A stretch of 64,000 nt of DNA, from contig NZ_OZ032151.1 of the NCBI RefSeq assembly GCF_964026475.1, forward strand, positions 930,001 through 994,000, given 5' to 3'. Source of the stretch: Candidatus Tisiphia endosymbiont of Nemotelus nigrinus. Its GTDB lineage: Bacteria; Pseudomonadota; Alphaproteobacteria; Rickettsiales; Rickettsiaceae. Below the pieces are notes generated by a model. It ran no database searches, was not told the DNA's origin, and saw nothing but the letters and a program-made list of their open reading frames with translations. Positions within the stretch are counted from its first letter, which is position 1; every line of letters starts with the position of its first letter. Position numbers and translations under genes: made by a program. This document shows, piece after piece, positions 29,893-39,558 of this stretch.

Positions 29893-31266
29893 ATGGCTTT
29901 ACATCTCAAAGCACCAGAAAATATAATTCTTAAACCAATTATCACAGTATTTGGTGTCGGAGGAGCTGGTGGTAATGCAATAAATAATATGCTACTTGCC
30001 AAACTACAAGGAGCAAACTTCGTTGTTGCCAACACCGATGCACAATCACTCGAGCATTCTTTATGTGACAATAAAATACAGCTAGGGGAAAATACTGCCC
30101 AAGGTCTTGGGGCTGGTGCAGCTCCGGAAGTCGGAGCTTTAGCAGCTGAAGAATCAGCTGACGAGATTAGAAGGTATTTAGAGGGTAGCAATATGGTGTT
30201 TATCACTGCTGGTATGGGTGGAGGAACGGGTACAGGTGCTTCTCCAGTTGTGGCAAAGATCGCTAAGGAGCTGGGAATTCTTACTGTCGGTGTGGTTACT
30301 AAACCTTTTCATTTTGAAGGAAAACACAGGATTAAAACTGCCGAACAAGGTATACTAGAACTACAAAAATTTGTTGATACTTTGATAGTAATACCTAATC
30401 AAAATCTATTTCGTATAGCCAATGAGAGTACTACCTTTGCCGATGCATTTAAAATGGCTGATGATGTGCTACATGCTGGAGTTAGAGGAGTTACTGATTT
30501 GATGATCATGCCGGGTCTTATTAATCTGGATTTTGCTGACATTAGAACAGTGATGAGTGAAATGGGTAAAGCTATGATGGGTACAGGAGAAGCATCTGGG
30601 GAAGATAGAGCGGTGAAGGCAGCTGAAGCTGCTATCTCTAATCCACTACTAGATCATAACTCAATGCGTGGTGCTAGAGGGGTGTTGATTAACATTACTG
30701 GTGGTGCGGATATGACCTTGTTTGAGGTTGATAGTGCCGCTAATAGAATTAGAGAAGAAGTGGGAGATGGAGATAACGAAGCTAATATTATTTTTGGTTC
30801 AACGTTTAATCAAGAGTTGAATGGTATTATTCGGGTATCGGTGGTTGCTACTGGTATTGATGCTGATCAAGTAATAAGCAACAAGTCCCAACCTATTGAA
30901 TCAGTAACGAGTAGCCCTACAAGTTGTGAGCAGGTAGCCAATACCCCTAATTTAACAGAAACAACAATTTTAGAAGAGATTCCAGATTTTGCTCAATATA
31001 TCGCTGAGAAGGCTAATTTAGTAGATTCTGAAGTGCAACCTTTAAATTTAAGCATTCAAGCAACCTCAGTTAATATACCAAATCAGCCAACGATAAGTAG
31101 CAAGGATGCCAAATCATCTTTACTAAGTAGAATGTGGAATTCACTAAAATCCAATACTAATCAGAATCAGGAACAAATCAAAAACCATACTCCTACAATT
31201 CCTCAGAAAAATGATACAGAAGTTGATATCCATGACATCCCAGCTTTCCTAAGGAAACCAAAATAG
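29893..31266 (+). CDS. ftsZ: Cell division protein FtsZ
   Basis: 457 residues. Tubulin-like GTPase forming the division ring. [14 protein letters not shown] near the N-terminus, the tubulin loop GGGTGTG at 109-115, then a long variable linker (about 335-440) and the C-terminal peptide [13 protein letters not shown] that binds membrane anchors in the family. No ftsQ or ftsA neighbours here, consistent with dispersed division genes in this group. Confidence 0.99.
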   Translation: MALHLKAPENIILKPIITVFGVGGAGGNAINNMLLAKLQGANFVVANTDAQSLEHSLCDNKIQLGENTAQGLGAGAAPEVGALAAEESADEIRRYLEGSNMVFITAGMGGGTGTGASPVVAKIAKELGILTVGVVTKPFHFEGKHRIKTAEQGILELQKFVDTLIVIPNQNLFRIANESTTFADAFKMADDVLHAGVRGVTDLMIMPGLINLDFADIRTVMSEMGKAMMGTGEASGEDRAVKAAEAAISNPLLDHNSMRGARGVLINITGGADMTLFEVDSAANRIREEVGDGDNEANIIFGSTFNQELNGIIRVSVVATGIDADQVISNKSQPIESVTSSPTSCEQVANTPNLTETTILEEIPDFAQYIAEKANLVDSEVQPLNLSIQATSVNIPNQPTISSKDAKSSLLSRMWNSLKSNTNQNQEQIKNHTPTIPQKNDTEVDIHDIPAFLRKPK

Positions 31267-31282
31267 ACTTCCTGCAATAAAG

Positions 31283-31320
31283 GACTTTATTCACCAATTG
31301 AATAAGCTTTGTTAAGTGTC
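31283..31320. repeat. Partly deleted copy of the 25514 palindrome, after ftsZ
   Basis: GACTTTATTCACCAATTGAATAAGC and on to GTTAAGTGTC. It keeps the loop and one arm of the palindrome at 25514-25566, with the other arm shortened. It lies between convergent ftsZ and pgpA, where the residual hairpin (TTATTCA-CCAAT-TGAATAA) may act as a terminator. Confidence 0.65.
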
Positions 31321-31327
31321 TAGGTTG

Positions 31328-31888
31328 CTATGAGCCAAACCAATCTATTAAAGTAAAAGTAATAGCATAATGCATAACTGAAGCAAAGATTGCTGCAGCA
31401 ATATCATCTACCATAATACCAATAGCACCTTTAATATTGGCATCAAGCCAATTTATTGGCCATGGCTTGATGATATCAAAGAATCTGAATAGGGCAAAAG
31501 GTAAAGCCAATAAAAAGATAAAATTTAGTACAGATGAACTTAAATATTTTGTAACCCCTGAATAATTTATAAAAAAAACGGAAGGAAAGATTAATATTAT
31601 TGTTAGCATTTGACCGACCACCTCATCAATCACCACCTCTCTTGGATCCTCCCGTTTACTATAGTGTATGTATATTGAGGAAAAATATGTGCCTAATATA
31701 AATAGTAATAGGCAAATTAAAAAAGCGATAATAAAGATACTAATAAGTTCTGCTTGCATGGAAAGATATAATATCCAATAGCACAAAGGGAAAGCAACCA
31801 AAGAGCCAAATGTACCAGGACAATATTTTATTTTACCTACATAGAAAAAAGTTACAATAAGTTCTGCAAATTTGTGTTTATAAAACAT
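31328..31888 (-). CDS. pgpA: Phosphatidylglycerophosphatase A
   Basis: 186 residues. Inner-membrane enzyme dephosphorylating PG-phosphate to phosphatidylglycerol. Signature KIKYCPGTFGSLVAFPL at about 18-35, ERVVIDEVVGQ-like VVIDEVVGQML, and FRFFDIIKPWPINW. Four hydrophobic segments. Convergent with ftsZ. Confidence 0.95.
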   Translation of the reverse strand: MFYKHKFAELIVTFFYVGKIKYCPGTFGSLVAFPLCYWILYLSMQAELISIFIIAFLICLLLFILGTYFSSIYIHYSKREDPREVVIDEVVGQMLTIILIFPSVFFINYSGVTKYLSSSVLNFIFLLALPFALFRFFDIIKPWPINWLDANIKGAIGIMVDDIAAAIFASVMHYAITFTLIDWFGS

Positions 31889-31911
31889 AATAACCCTACT
31901 TGATTAATTAT

Positions 31912-32050
31912 TATAGCTAACCCGTTAAGGCTCTATATGGCTTCTCTGTCATTGCGAGAAACAGCTAAGCGGTGACGAAGCAATCCAAATCTAATCATTT
32001 CCTTTTTTCTTGATTGTTTCGTTGCAGCAAAGCTACCTCCTCGTAATAAC
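31912..32050. repeat. TATAGCTAACCCG-armed CATTGCGAG repeat between lysC and pgpA
   Basis: Left outer arm TATAGCTAACCCGTTAAGG, core GTCATTGCGAGAAAC (31948) to a mutated CCTCGTAATAAC (32050). The right outer arm of the same type is not recognisable. lysC and pgpA both run leftward, so this hairpin-prone element sits in their intergenic space. Confidence 0.8.
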
Positions 32051-32071
32051 ATAGTAATGTTAGACCTAAAA

Positions 32072-33292
32072 CTATTTATCTAACTCAAATAGTTGATGCA
32101 AACAACGTATAGTTTTTTCAGTGTCAAGGTCTTTTATTAGGATAGAAATTTTAATTTCTGAAATTTGTATCATTTTTACTGATATATTTTCTTTTTCCAG
32201 TTCAGTTAATACTATATCAAGTAAGTTATGATCATTTTTAATACCGTAACCAATAATCGATACTATGGAAATTTGACTGTCGATAATAAAATTATTTATC
32301 TGATTAGCATTTTTTAGTTCATCTAGTAAATGCTGTAGTTTATTTTTATCAGATAGCTGGATAATAAAACTATATTGTCTATTTTCTTCAATATTTTCCA
32401 TTAATTCTAGGTGAATATTATGGTTAGCGATGAGGTTACATATCTTAGAAAAACTTAACTGAATAGAATTTATTACTAACTTTAATAAATTCTTGTTGGA
32501 AGTAATGCCGGTAATTTTTCTATGTTCCATAATCTTTTCTCTAGATGTTATTAGTGTGCCATTATTTTTATGATATAATGGTAGTGAGAACGACGATAAA
32601 ACGCGTATGGGTACGTTATACCTAATAGCCGCTTCTAAGGAGCGTGGATGTAACACTTTCGCCCCACAAGATGCAAATTCCAGCATTTCCTCAAAACTAA
32701 TCTGTAATAATTTCTTTGCCCCAGGGACAATACGTGGATCGGCTGTAAAAACTCCTTCTACATCTGTGTATATATCACATCTATCAGCTTGCATAGCAGC
32801 TGCAATTAACGAGGCGGTAGTATCCGATCCACCTCGACCAAGCGTCGCTAATCTATTATTATTGCTGATACCCTGAAATCCAGCAACTACCGGGATGATG
32901 TTTTGTTTAAGACATTCTGTTAATAAACTAGTAGAGATTTGCTCAACCAAAGCTTTGCTATGATTATCATTGGTTAGGATGGGTAACTGCCATGCTAGCA
33001 CAGATCTTGCATCTATGCCTTGTTGTTGCAGCTCAAGGGCTAGCAAGGATGCTGTTACCATCTCTCCACTACAAAGAGCGGTATCATATTCTGCAAGCTC
33101 CAAATTAGTCTTAAGACTAGAAACTTCATTACATAAAGTAACAAGCTGATTGGTAACACCAGCCATAGCTGAAACTATGATTATTAATTGATTACCAAGT
33201 TGTTTCTCAAGTTTAATAATTGGAATGATTTCTTTTATTCTTGCAATGCTAGCAACGGAAGTCCCACCAAATTTCTGAACTATTATTGACAT
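32072..33292 (-). CDS. lysC: Aspartate kinase
   Basis: 406 residues. First step from aspartate towards diaminopimelate, needed for the DAP used by MurE. N-terminal [48 protein letters not shown], then two C-terminal ACT domains (about 260-400), the usual allosteric part. The ACT half is less conserved than the kinase half. Full length. Confidence 0.96.
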   Translation of the reverse strand: MSIIVQKFGGTSVASIARIKEIIPIIKLEKQLGNQLIIIVSAMAGVTNQLVTLCNEVSSLKTNLELAEYDTALCSGEMVTASLLALELQQQGIDARSVLAWQLPILTNDNHSKALVEQISTSLLTECLKQNIIPVVAGFQGISNNNRLATLGRGGSDTTASLIAAAMQADRCDIYTDVEGVFTADPRIVPGAKKLLQISFEEMLEFASCGAKVLHPRSLEAAIRYNVPIRVLSSFSLPLYHKNNGTLITSREKIMEHRKITGITSNKNLLKLVINSIQLSFSKICNLIANHNIHLELMENIEENRQYSFIIQLSDKNKLQHLLDELKNANQINNFIIDSQISIVSIIGYGIKNDHNLLDIVLTELEKENISVKMIQISEIKISILIKDLDTEKTIRCLHQLFELDK

Positions 33293-33400
33293 AAATCTGA
33301 AGAGATGTTGTTAAAAATGTTTTAGACTTCCTACATATGTTAGCAATTCCTACACTTTCTTGTCATTCCCGCGTATCGTAGGCGCTAATCTAGAACCCAC

Positions 33401-33612
33401 GGCTGTCGAAAGTTAGAAGAGGAAGTTGATTTAGAGGTCATTAGAGCAACTTAAAAATTGTAAAAAAATAACCGAGATCATTGCGAAGAGGCATAAGCCG
33501 ACGAAGTAATCCATTTTTAGTTGCTTTTGTGGATTGCTTCGTCGACCTAAGGTCTTCCTCGCAATGACATTGCCCTGCCTAAAGCCGCTCCCTCTTATAA
33601 CTTTTGACACCT
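33401..33612. repeat. CATTGCGAG repeat with CTGTCGAAAGTTAGAAGAGG outer arms
   Basis: Core GATCATTGCGAAGAGG (33476) to CCTCGCAATGAC (33568), including GACGAAGTAATCC / GGATTGCTTCGTC. Outer arms GGCTGTCGAAAGTTAGAAGAGG (33401) and CCTCTTATAACTTTTGACACC (33591) are imperfect inverses and resemble the arms of the copy at 54744. Between outer arm and core is an AACTTAAAAATTGTA spacer related to the 54915 copy. Confidence 0.75.
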
Positions 33613-33683
33613 TTAATCTATAACCTGCACCGCAGTAGGGATAACACTCAAGTTGAGGGATGGCATTTAAGTTAGGCAGGGGC
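33571..33683. repeat. TGCCCTGCCTAA palindromic repeat
   Basis: Ends TGCCCTGCCTAAAGCC and GTTAGGCAGGGGCA are inverted. The interior (GACACC...AACCTGCACCGCAG...) has no accepted gene. It interleaves with the right outer arm of the neighbouring repeat, so one inserted beside or into the other. Confidence 0.6.
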
Positions 33684-33698
33684 AGCACTAATAGTTAA

Positions 33699-33944
33699 TC
33701 ACACCACATTGACTATTTTATGGGTTCTCCTATTAGAGAATTCTACTTTACCTGTAATCAAGGCAAATAACGTATGATCTTTTCCAAGCCCGACATTTTT
33801 GCCTGGATAAAATTTAGTACCACGTTGTCTAACAATTATATTACCTGATATAACATATTGTCCATCATATTTTTTAATACCTAATCTACGACCGGCTGAG
33901 TCTCTACCATTTCTAGAACTACCACCAGCTTTTTTGGTTGCCAT
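33699..33944 (-). CDS. rpmA: 50S ribosomal protein L27
   Basis: 81 residues. [20 protein letters not shown] is the complete conserved N-terminus, with no cleavable extension, followed by [20 protein letters not shown]. Its N-terminal tail reaches the peptidyl-transferase centre. Forms the usual rplU-rpmA pair, 30 bp after rplU. Confidence 0.98.
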   Translation of the reverse strand: MATKKAGGSSRNGRDSAGRRLGIKKYDGQYVISGNIIVRQRGTKFYPGKNVGLGKDHTLFALITGKVEFSNRRTHKIVNVV

Positions 33945-33974
33945 CTATAATATCCTTATAAATTCTGTTACTAA

Positions 33975-34301
33975 TTATGTTACTATTTGTTTAGTAATGT
34001 CCAATATTTTCAGTTCAGTTAATTCCTGTCTATGACCATTCTTCCGACGATAATTCTGGCGACGTTTTTTCTTAAAGACTATAATCTTATTATCTTTAAA
34101 CTGGTTAGTAATTTCAGCAGTAACAAGAGCTCCTTGAACCATTGGCGTACCGATAAAAGATGGCTTTGAATCTTCACCAATCATCAACACCTGATCAAGC
34201 TTAATCTTCGCCCCTTTTTCACCATCAATTTTTTCTACTTTGATGACAGTGTTTTTACCGACTTTATACTGTTTCCCGCCTGCTTTGACGATTGCGAACA
34301 T
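33975..34301 (-). CDS. rplU: 50S ribosomal protein L21
   Basis: 108 residues from the ATG at 34301 ([17 protein letters not shown]). The frame extends upstream, but only this start is conserved. Contains the basic block [20 protein letters not shown]. Binds 23S rRNA; pairs with rpmA. Confidence 0.98.
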   Translation of the reverse strand: MFAIVKAGGKQYKVGKNTVIKVEKIDGEKGAKIKLDQVLMIGEDSKPSFIGTPMVQGALVTAEITNQFKDNKIIVFKKKRRQNYRRKNGHRQELTELKILDITKQIVT

Positions 34302-34448
34302 GAAAAATATCCTATACTCAAAAAATTTAAACAAACTCAAGTCGGCATTATATTACCACCATCTATTTTAGTCAATGGGAAATCTCAAATAATTCAATAA
34401 TAGCTTTTATAGCTGTAATGTTAATCGAGTTAGCTATTAAAATAAATC

Positions 34449-34610
34449 AGGGCGATTTAAAAGTCACAGGGAAAACAGTCCGGCATCATTGCGAGAAGCC
34501 ACTTTAGTGGCGACGCAACAATCCATTTTTAATGAATAGCGGATTGCCACAACCACTACGTGGTTTCGCAATGACGCAGGTTGTTTTCCTGTGACTTTTA
34601 AACTGCCCTG
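34449..34610. repeat. Two-layer repeat: CAGGGCGATTTAAAAGTCACAGG arms around the CATTGCGAG core
   Basis: Outer arms CAGGGCGATTTAAAAGTCAC (34449) and GTGACTTTTAAACTGCCCTG (ending 34610) are near-perfect inverses. Inside them is the core TCATTGCGAGAAGCC ... TTTCGCAATGAC with ACAATCC/GGATTG sub-arms. One of the cleanest complete copies, 162 bp. It occupies the gap between argS and rplU; the remaining sequence of this gap shows no gene. Confidence 0.9.
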
Positions 34611-34651
34611 AATTTAGTTCCTGAAATCAATTCAGGATGACTGTGAATAAA

Positions 34652-36385
34652 CTACATCTTATTCAGAGGTGTTACCCCTATAACATCAAAACCAACTTTT
34701 ATAATTTTTTGAATAGATTTTGCTAAAGCAAGGCGGGCAACAGTTAGCTCTATATTATCTTCAATTAAAAATCGATAATCATTATTTTCTTTGCCAAAAT
34801 TCCATAAAGTATGGAATTTTGAAGATAAATTAATCAAATAAAAAGCTATTCTGTGTGGTTCAAAATATTTCGCTGATACTTCCAAAATTTTTGACCATGA
34901 AGCAAGCAGTTTAATTATTTCAATTTCCTCTTCAGTAGAAAGTAAAGACAAATCATACTCTTTTTCTAAGAATTTATTATATGCTTTTGGTATAGATTCT
35001 TTAGATTTTTCCAGTATAGACATAGTTCTAACATAAGCATATTGCACATAAAATACTGGATTATCTTTTGATTGTTCTTTTACTTTTGCTAGGTCAAAGT
35101 CAAGAGTAATATCATTCTTACGGGTTAACATTATAAATCTTATTATGTCCTTACCTACCTCATTTGTTACATCTCGCACGCTAGTAAAATTACCGCTACG
35201 TTTCGACATTTTTACAGCAATACCATTCTCAACGAAATTTACTAATTGGCAAATTTTAACATCAACTTTAACTTTTTCTCCACCAAGTGCTTTAACTATC
35301 GCCTCAATTCTTTTGACATAACCACAATGATCTGCTCCTAAAACATAAACTAGATGATTAAATCCGCGATCTATTTTATCCTTAGCATAAGCTAAATCAG
35401 AGGCAAAATATGACCAACTACCATCAGATTTTTCTATTGGTCTATCTTGATTATCGCCAAAGGCAGTAGATTTAAACAATCTCTGAGTTCTTGAGTCCCA
35501 AATTTCATCTACATTACTTTTAGGAGGGGGCAACTGTCCCTCATATATTAGCCCCATTTTAGTAAGAGATTGAACAACTTCCTCAATCTTACCACTATCA
35601 TGCAGTGATTTTTCCGAGAAAAACACCTCATGTTCAATATCTAGTTCCTTTAAATCATGCCTAATCATCGCTAACATTTCTGCTATTGTAAAATCCTTAA
35701 CAAGTTCATGACGCTCACTATCCGCCATCGTTAATAATTTATCTCCAAATTTCTCTGCCAACTTTTGCCCAACATCTGCTAAATACTCTCCAGGATAAAG
35801 CCCTTCTGGTATTACGATTTCTTCTTTTGTTAATGCTTGCTTATAGCGTAAAATAACTGAATTAGCTAAGTCATCCACTTGAGAACCGGCATCATTAAGG
35901 TAATATTCTTTGGTAACAATATAGCCGGTACTATCTAGAATTTTGGCTAAGGCATCACCATAAACAGCCCCTCTAGCATGACCAATATGCAAAGGACCTG
36001 TTGGATTTGCAGAGACATATTCAATATTGACCTTTTGATTATTACCAAAATTAATCTTAAAAAACTCTTCTTTATCTAGTAATATGTCATTAATAGAGTT
36101 CTGCCACATATCTGCTTTAATAGTAAAATTAATAAATCCTGGACCAGCAACTTCTATAGAGGCGATATATGGTAGAGGTGTTAATATTTCCTTAAATCTA
36201 ATGGCCAAATCTTTAGGTTTAACATTTTGTTTTGCCGCAATAATCATGGCTATATTGCTTGAAAGGTCACCATTGAACTTATCTTTAGGGATTTCAATAG
36301 CTGCCAATTGTAACATATCATCATTATCGCATATTTGTCTGCCTGCACTAATGATATCGTTACGTAATTTATTAAATATATTCAT
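34652..36385 (-). CDS. argS: Arginyl-tRNA synthetase
   Basis: 577 residues, class I. HIGH motif in NPTGPLHIGHARGAVYGDAL, KMSKS equivalent MSKRSG, C-terminal DALR anticodon-binding domain with VQYAYVRTMSILEKS. Normal length. dgt lies immediately upstream (3 bp), so the two are cotranscribed. Confidence 0.98.
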   Translation of the reverse strand: MNIFNKLRNDIISAGRQICDNDDMLQLAAIEIPKDKFNGDLSSNIAMIIAAKQNVKPKDLAIRFKEILTPLPYIASIEVAGPGFINFTIKADMWQNSINDILLDKEEFFKINFGNNQKVNIEYVSANPTGPLHIGHARGAVYGDALAKILDSTGYIVTKEYYLNDAGSQVDDLANSVILRYKQALTKEEIVIPEGLYPGEYLADVGQKLAEKFGDKLLTMADSERHELVKDFTIAEMLAMIRHDLKELDIEHEVFFSEKSLHDSGKIEEVVQSLTKMGLIYEGQLPPPKSNVDEIWDSRTQRLFKSTAFGDNQDRPIEKSDGSWSYFASDLAYAKDKIDRGFNHLVYVLGADHCGYVKRIEAIVKALGGEKVKVDVKICQLVNFVENGIAVKMSKRSGNFTSVRDVTNEVGKDIIRFIMLTRKNDITLDFDLAKVKEQSKDNPVFYVQYAYVRTMSILEKSKESIPKAYNKFLEKEYDLSLLSTEEEIEIIKLLASWSKILEVSAKYFEPHRIAFYLINLSSKFHTLWNFGKENNDYRFLIEDNIELTVARLALAKSIQKIIKVGFDVIGVTPLNKM

Positions 36386-36388
36386 AAA

Positions 36389-37540
36389 TCAAATATTATT
36401 AGAATTGAAAGAATAAAGTTCTTGATGCTCCTGAATAGCAAAGCGGTCAGTCATGCCAGCTATATAATCTGCTACTATACTAGCTTTAGATTTTACATTC
36501 CCTGGTATAATTAATTCTTTCCAACTAAATGGTAATAAATCAATATTATCCATATATACTTTAAATAATTCTTCTACTATCCTTTGGCATTTTAAAACCA
36601 TCGAAGTCAATTTATTATACTTATATACTTTATCATATAGGAATTGTTTGATTTCCATTATACGATCTTTTGCCTCATCAGTAAAATCAACAAGCTGATA
36701 ATCAAGATTACGTATATCATCGGTTGTGATTATTTTTTGTTTCTGTAAATTATTATTTGTTTGTAGTAATAAATCGGCAATTAAATCGCTGATCAATTTA
36801 CGTACTACTTCATAAATAAGTCGAGATGTTGTTATATTTTCAAACTGAGACTTAATTTCAAAAGCATATTGGTCAATAAATTTAATTTCCGTCAGATGAT
36901 TAAAGTCAATAATCTTGGCACCAACACTATCCTCTAAATCATGGGAAATATAACTAATATCGTCAGCTAACGAGGCAATTTGGGCTTCAGCTGAAGAATA
37001 ACGAGTTAAATCAAGATTATGCTGTAAATCATACTCTACTATATATTCAGGTATATTATTTATTAAAGGCCCATTATGCTTGACAACACCTTCTAGCACT
37101 TCCCATGTTAAATTTAATCCATCATAAGCCACATATCTTTTCTCTACTTTAGTAAGAATCTTTAATGAATGAGCATTATGGGAGAAGCCACCATAATCTT
37201 GCATACATTTATTCAAAGTTCTCTCTCCTGCATGCCCGAAAGGAGTATGTCCAAGATCATGAGCAAGCCCTATAGTTTCTGCTAAATCACTTGATAAATT
37301 AAGAGTTCTAGCAATAGAACGTGCTACCATAGAAACTTCAATCGAATGAGTAAGACGATTTCGATAATGATCTCCCTCATGATTAATAAAAACTTGGGTT
37401 TTATATTGCAAACGTCTGAAAGCCTTTGAATGAATTACACGATCATGATCTCGTTCAAATTCATTTCTATATGCTGTAGGATATTCGTTAAATAATCTTC
37501 CCTTACTATTGGTGGGATCTACTGCATATGAAGCAAGCAT
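36389..37540 (-). CDS. dgt: dGTPase-like deoxynucleoside triphosphohydrolase
   Basis: 383 residues of the HD superfamily. HRNRLTHS-type block reads [13 protein letters not shown], and the HD pair is in [17 protein letters not shown] later Asp lies in [15 protein letters not shown]. Hydrolyses dNTPs to nucleosides and triphosphate in the family. The exact substrate cannot be told from sequence. In one operon with argS. Confidence 0.92.
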   Translation of the reverse strand: MLASYAVDPTNSKGRLFNEYPTAYRNEFERDHDRVIHSKAFRRLQYKTQVFINHEGDHYRNRLTHSIEVSMVARSIARTLNLSSDLAETIGLAHDLGHTPFGHAGERTLNKCMQDYGGFSHNAHSLKILTKVEKRYVAYDGLNLTWEVLEGVVKHNGPLINNIPEYIVEYDLQHNLDLTRYSSAEAQIASLADDISYISHDLEDSVGAKIIDFNHLTEIKFIDQYAFEIKSQFENITTSRLIYEVVRKLISDLIADLLLQTNNNLQKQKIITTDDIRNLDYQLVDFTDEAKDRIMEIKQFLYDKVYKYNKLTSMVLKCQRIVEELFKVYMDNIDLLPFSWKELIIPGNVKSKASIVADYIAGMTDRFAIQEHQELYSFNSNNI

Positions 37541-37676
37541 ATATTAACTCCTCTGTATTTACCGCAAATTAGGGGTAGTATAGAATCACCTACCGAGCTT
37601 TTCAAGGTTTTTAAATGAAGCTCTTGCAAAATTAGGTTTTTAAGATTATTTTAAGAATATTTAACAATACAAGATC

Positions 37677-38009
37677 ATGTCAATAACAGTTACTGATAAT
37701 GCTTTCAAAAGAGTGAGTGAGTTAATCAAGCTGGAAAATAGTCCTAATTTAGTTCTTAGAGTAGTTGTTGATGGAGGGGGATGTTCTGGGTTTGTTTATA
37801 ATTACGCCCTGGTTTCAAGTGATGACATAACAAAGGATGATTGTGTTATAGAACAAGATAATACTAAAGTAGTTATCGATTCGATATCACAGTCATTCAT
37901 GGTTGATTGTATAATAGATTTTATCGAAGAGTTAGGCAAGTCCTATTTTGAAATTAGCAATCCTAATGCAAAAACTAAGTGTGGGTGTGGCAATTCCTTC
38001 TCTGTGTAA
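37677..38009 (+). CDS. erpA: A-type iron-sulfur carrier (ErpA/IscA/HesB family)
   Basis: 110 residues. The three cluster-ligand cysteines are present: Cys36 in GGGCSGF, and Cys102 and Cys104 in KCGCGNSF. Hands Fe-S clusters to target enzymes. The family members ErpA and IscA are hard to separate by sequence alone; isolation from an isc operon favours ErpA. Divergent from dgt, convergent with comM. Confidence 0.9.
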   Translation: MSITVTDNAFKRVSELIKLENSPNLVLRVVVDGGGCSGFVYNYALVSSDDITKDDCVIEQDNTKVVIDSISQSFMVDCIIDFIEELGKSYFEISNPNAKTKCGCGNSFSV

Positions 38010-38012
38010 TCA

Positions 38013-38042
38013 TATAGCTAAATACTATTCAGGTTAGCTATA
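38013..38042. terminator. TATAGCTAA...TTAGCTATA hairpin between erpA and comM
   Basis: Inverted nonamers (38013-38021 and 38034-38042) form a 9-bp stem. It lies just after the erpA stop and overlaps the comM stop codon: the minus-strand TAG at 38040-38038 is inside TATAGCTAACCTG. Position between convergent genes suggests a bidirectional terminator. It looks like a minimal form of the outer-arm repeat. Confidence 0.65.
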
Positions 38043-39558
38043 GATTATTATCCATTTTTCTATAGTTTAATGCTTCGGCAATATGTATCTTATAGACATT
38101 GCGAGAACCTTCTAAATCAGCTATAGTTCTTGCAACTCGTAAGATTCTATTATATGCCCGCATTGATATACGAAATTTGGTAGCAGCTTCATTAAGTAAA
38201 TCTTTTCCATCATCTACTGGTAGTGCGTATTCGATTAGCAACTGTCCGTCCAAACGATTATTTGTTTTGATATTATACCCTTCATATCTAGTTTGTTGAA
38301 TATTGCGAGCTATTTCGACCCTATTGGCTATTTGTTCAGATCCTTCTTCTGTATCATCTCCTATTAAACTATAATTATATGAATCGATAGAACCGACATT
38401 TATGTGTAGATCAAATCGATCCATGATCGGACCGGAAATACGCATCTGATAATCACTGCCACATTTTGGAGCTTTTGAACATGCTTTGTGCGGATCACTT
38501 AAATAACCGCATTTACAAGGATTCATTGCTGCTATTAACTGAAAGTTAGCCGGATATTTAATGTGCGAATTTGATCTAGCAATCAATATTTCCCCAGTTT
38601 CAATCGGTTGCCTTAAAGACTCAATAACATTGGGTGGAAATTCTGGTAATTCGTCTAAAAACAACACCCCATTATGGGCTAATGAAATCTCACCAGGTTT
38701 TACTCTTTTACCAACCCCACCACCAACCATAGCTGCTATCGAGCATGAATGATGGGGAGCGCGAAAAGGTCTGACCCTTGACAATCTGCCATTGGCTAAC
38801 TTGCCTGCAACACTTGCTATAGTACTGCACTCCAATATCTCCTCGGGTCGCATCTTGGGTAATATGCCAGGTATACATTGTGCCAACATCGATTTACCAG
38901 TACCAGGTGGACCAAACATTAATAGATTATGGCCACCTGAAGCGGCTATTTCTAAAGCTCGTTTGGCTGTTTTTTGCCCTTTAATCTCTTTAAAGTCAGG
39001 ATAATTTATTATGCTAGTATCAATTTCTAATTCTGGTGATGATAATATTTGCAATCCTTTAAAATGGTTAACTAACTCTATTAAATTACCTGCCACCAAA
39101 ATATTATTATTACCAGACCAAGCAGCTTCCTGACCATTCTGCTTTGAACAAATTAGCCCTTTATTTCTAGCTGCAGCACCAATAGCAGCAGGCAATGCTC
39201 CACTGACTGGTAAAATAGAACCATCTAAAGATAATTCTCCTATTACCAAATATTCTTGCATTTCCTCAGCTGGTAAAATCTTCATACTGCTAAGTATGGC
39301 ACAAGCAATAGCAAGATCAAAATGACTACCCTCTTTTACCAAATCAGCCGGAGCTAAATTTATCAGTATTTTCTTGGCAGGTAGAGCAAGCCCTATGGAA
39401 GACAGAGCCGCTCTAACTCTCTCTTTAGATTCGCCAATGGTTTTATCAGCTAACCCTACTATAGTAAAATTAGGTATACCTGGCGATATCTGTACTTGCA
39501 CATCGACATCAATAATGTCTATACCACTAAAGGTTAAACTACCAAGATGAACTATCAT
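38038..39558 (-). CDS. comM: ComM/YifB-family Mg-chelatase-like AAA+ ATPase
   Basis: 506 residues. N-terminal GIPNFTIVGLADKTIGESKE (S5-fold, Lon-protease-like part), Walker A GPPGTGKSMLAQ, RPFRAPHHSCS, FLDELPEF Walker B, C4-type CKCGYLSDP...CSKAPKC, and an Arg finger region. The family promotes branch migration during DNA uptake and recombination in other bacteria. Its TAG stop is supplied by the TATAGCTAACC motif. hslU starts 0 bp upstream. Confidence 0.93.
   Translation of the reverse strand: MIVHLGSLTFSGIDIIDVDVQVQISPGIPNFTIVGLADKTIGESKERVRAALSSIGLALPAKKILINLAPADLVKEGSHFDLAIACAILSSMKILPAEEMQEYLVIGELSLDGSILPVSGALPAAIGAAARNKGLICSKQNGQEAAWSGNNNILVAGNLIELVNHFKGLQILSSPELEIDTSIINYPDFKEIKGQKTAKRALEIAASGGHNLLMFGPPGTGKSMLAQCIPGILPKMRPEEILECSTIASVAGKLANGRLSRVRPFRAPHHSCSIAAMVGGGVGKRVKPGEISLAHNGVLFLDELPEFPPNVIESLRQPIETGEILIARSNSHIKYPANFQLIAAMNPCKCGYLSDPHKACSKAPKCGSDYQMRISGPIMDRFDLHINVGSIDSYNYSLIGDDTEEGSEQIANRVEIARNIQQTRYEGYNIKTNNRLDGQLLIEYALPVDDGKDLLNEAATKFRISMRAYNRILRVARTIADLEGSRNVYKIHIAEALNYRKMDNNL

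Larger units (their letters stand above)
33293..33698. other. 406-bp intergenic repeat cluster between lysC and rpmA
   Basis: Holds two abutting repeats (33401-33612 and 33571-33683). At about 33360 there is also a GTCATTCCCGCG...AGGCGC segment like those seen near 61850. Small open frames in this stretch are repeat translations and I do not accept them as genes. Confidence 0.6.

Noticed and set aside
33431..33688. 85-codon open frame on the minus strand (MLPLPNLNAIPQLECYPYCG start)
   Set aside because: It lies across two palindromic repeats; the translation is of repeat DNA and has no domain or conserved feature.
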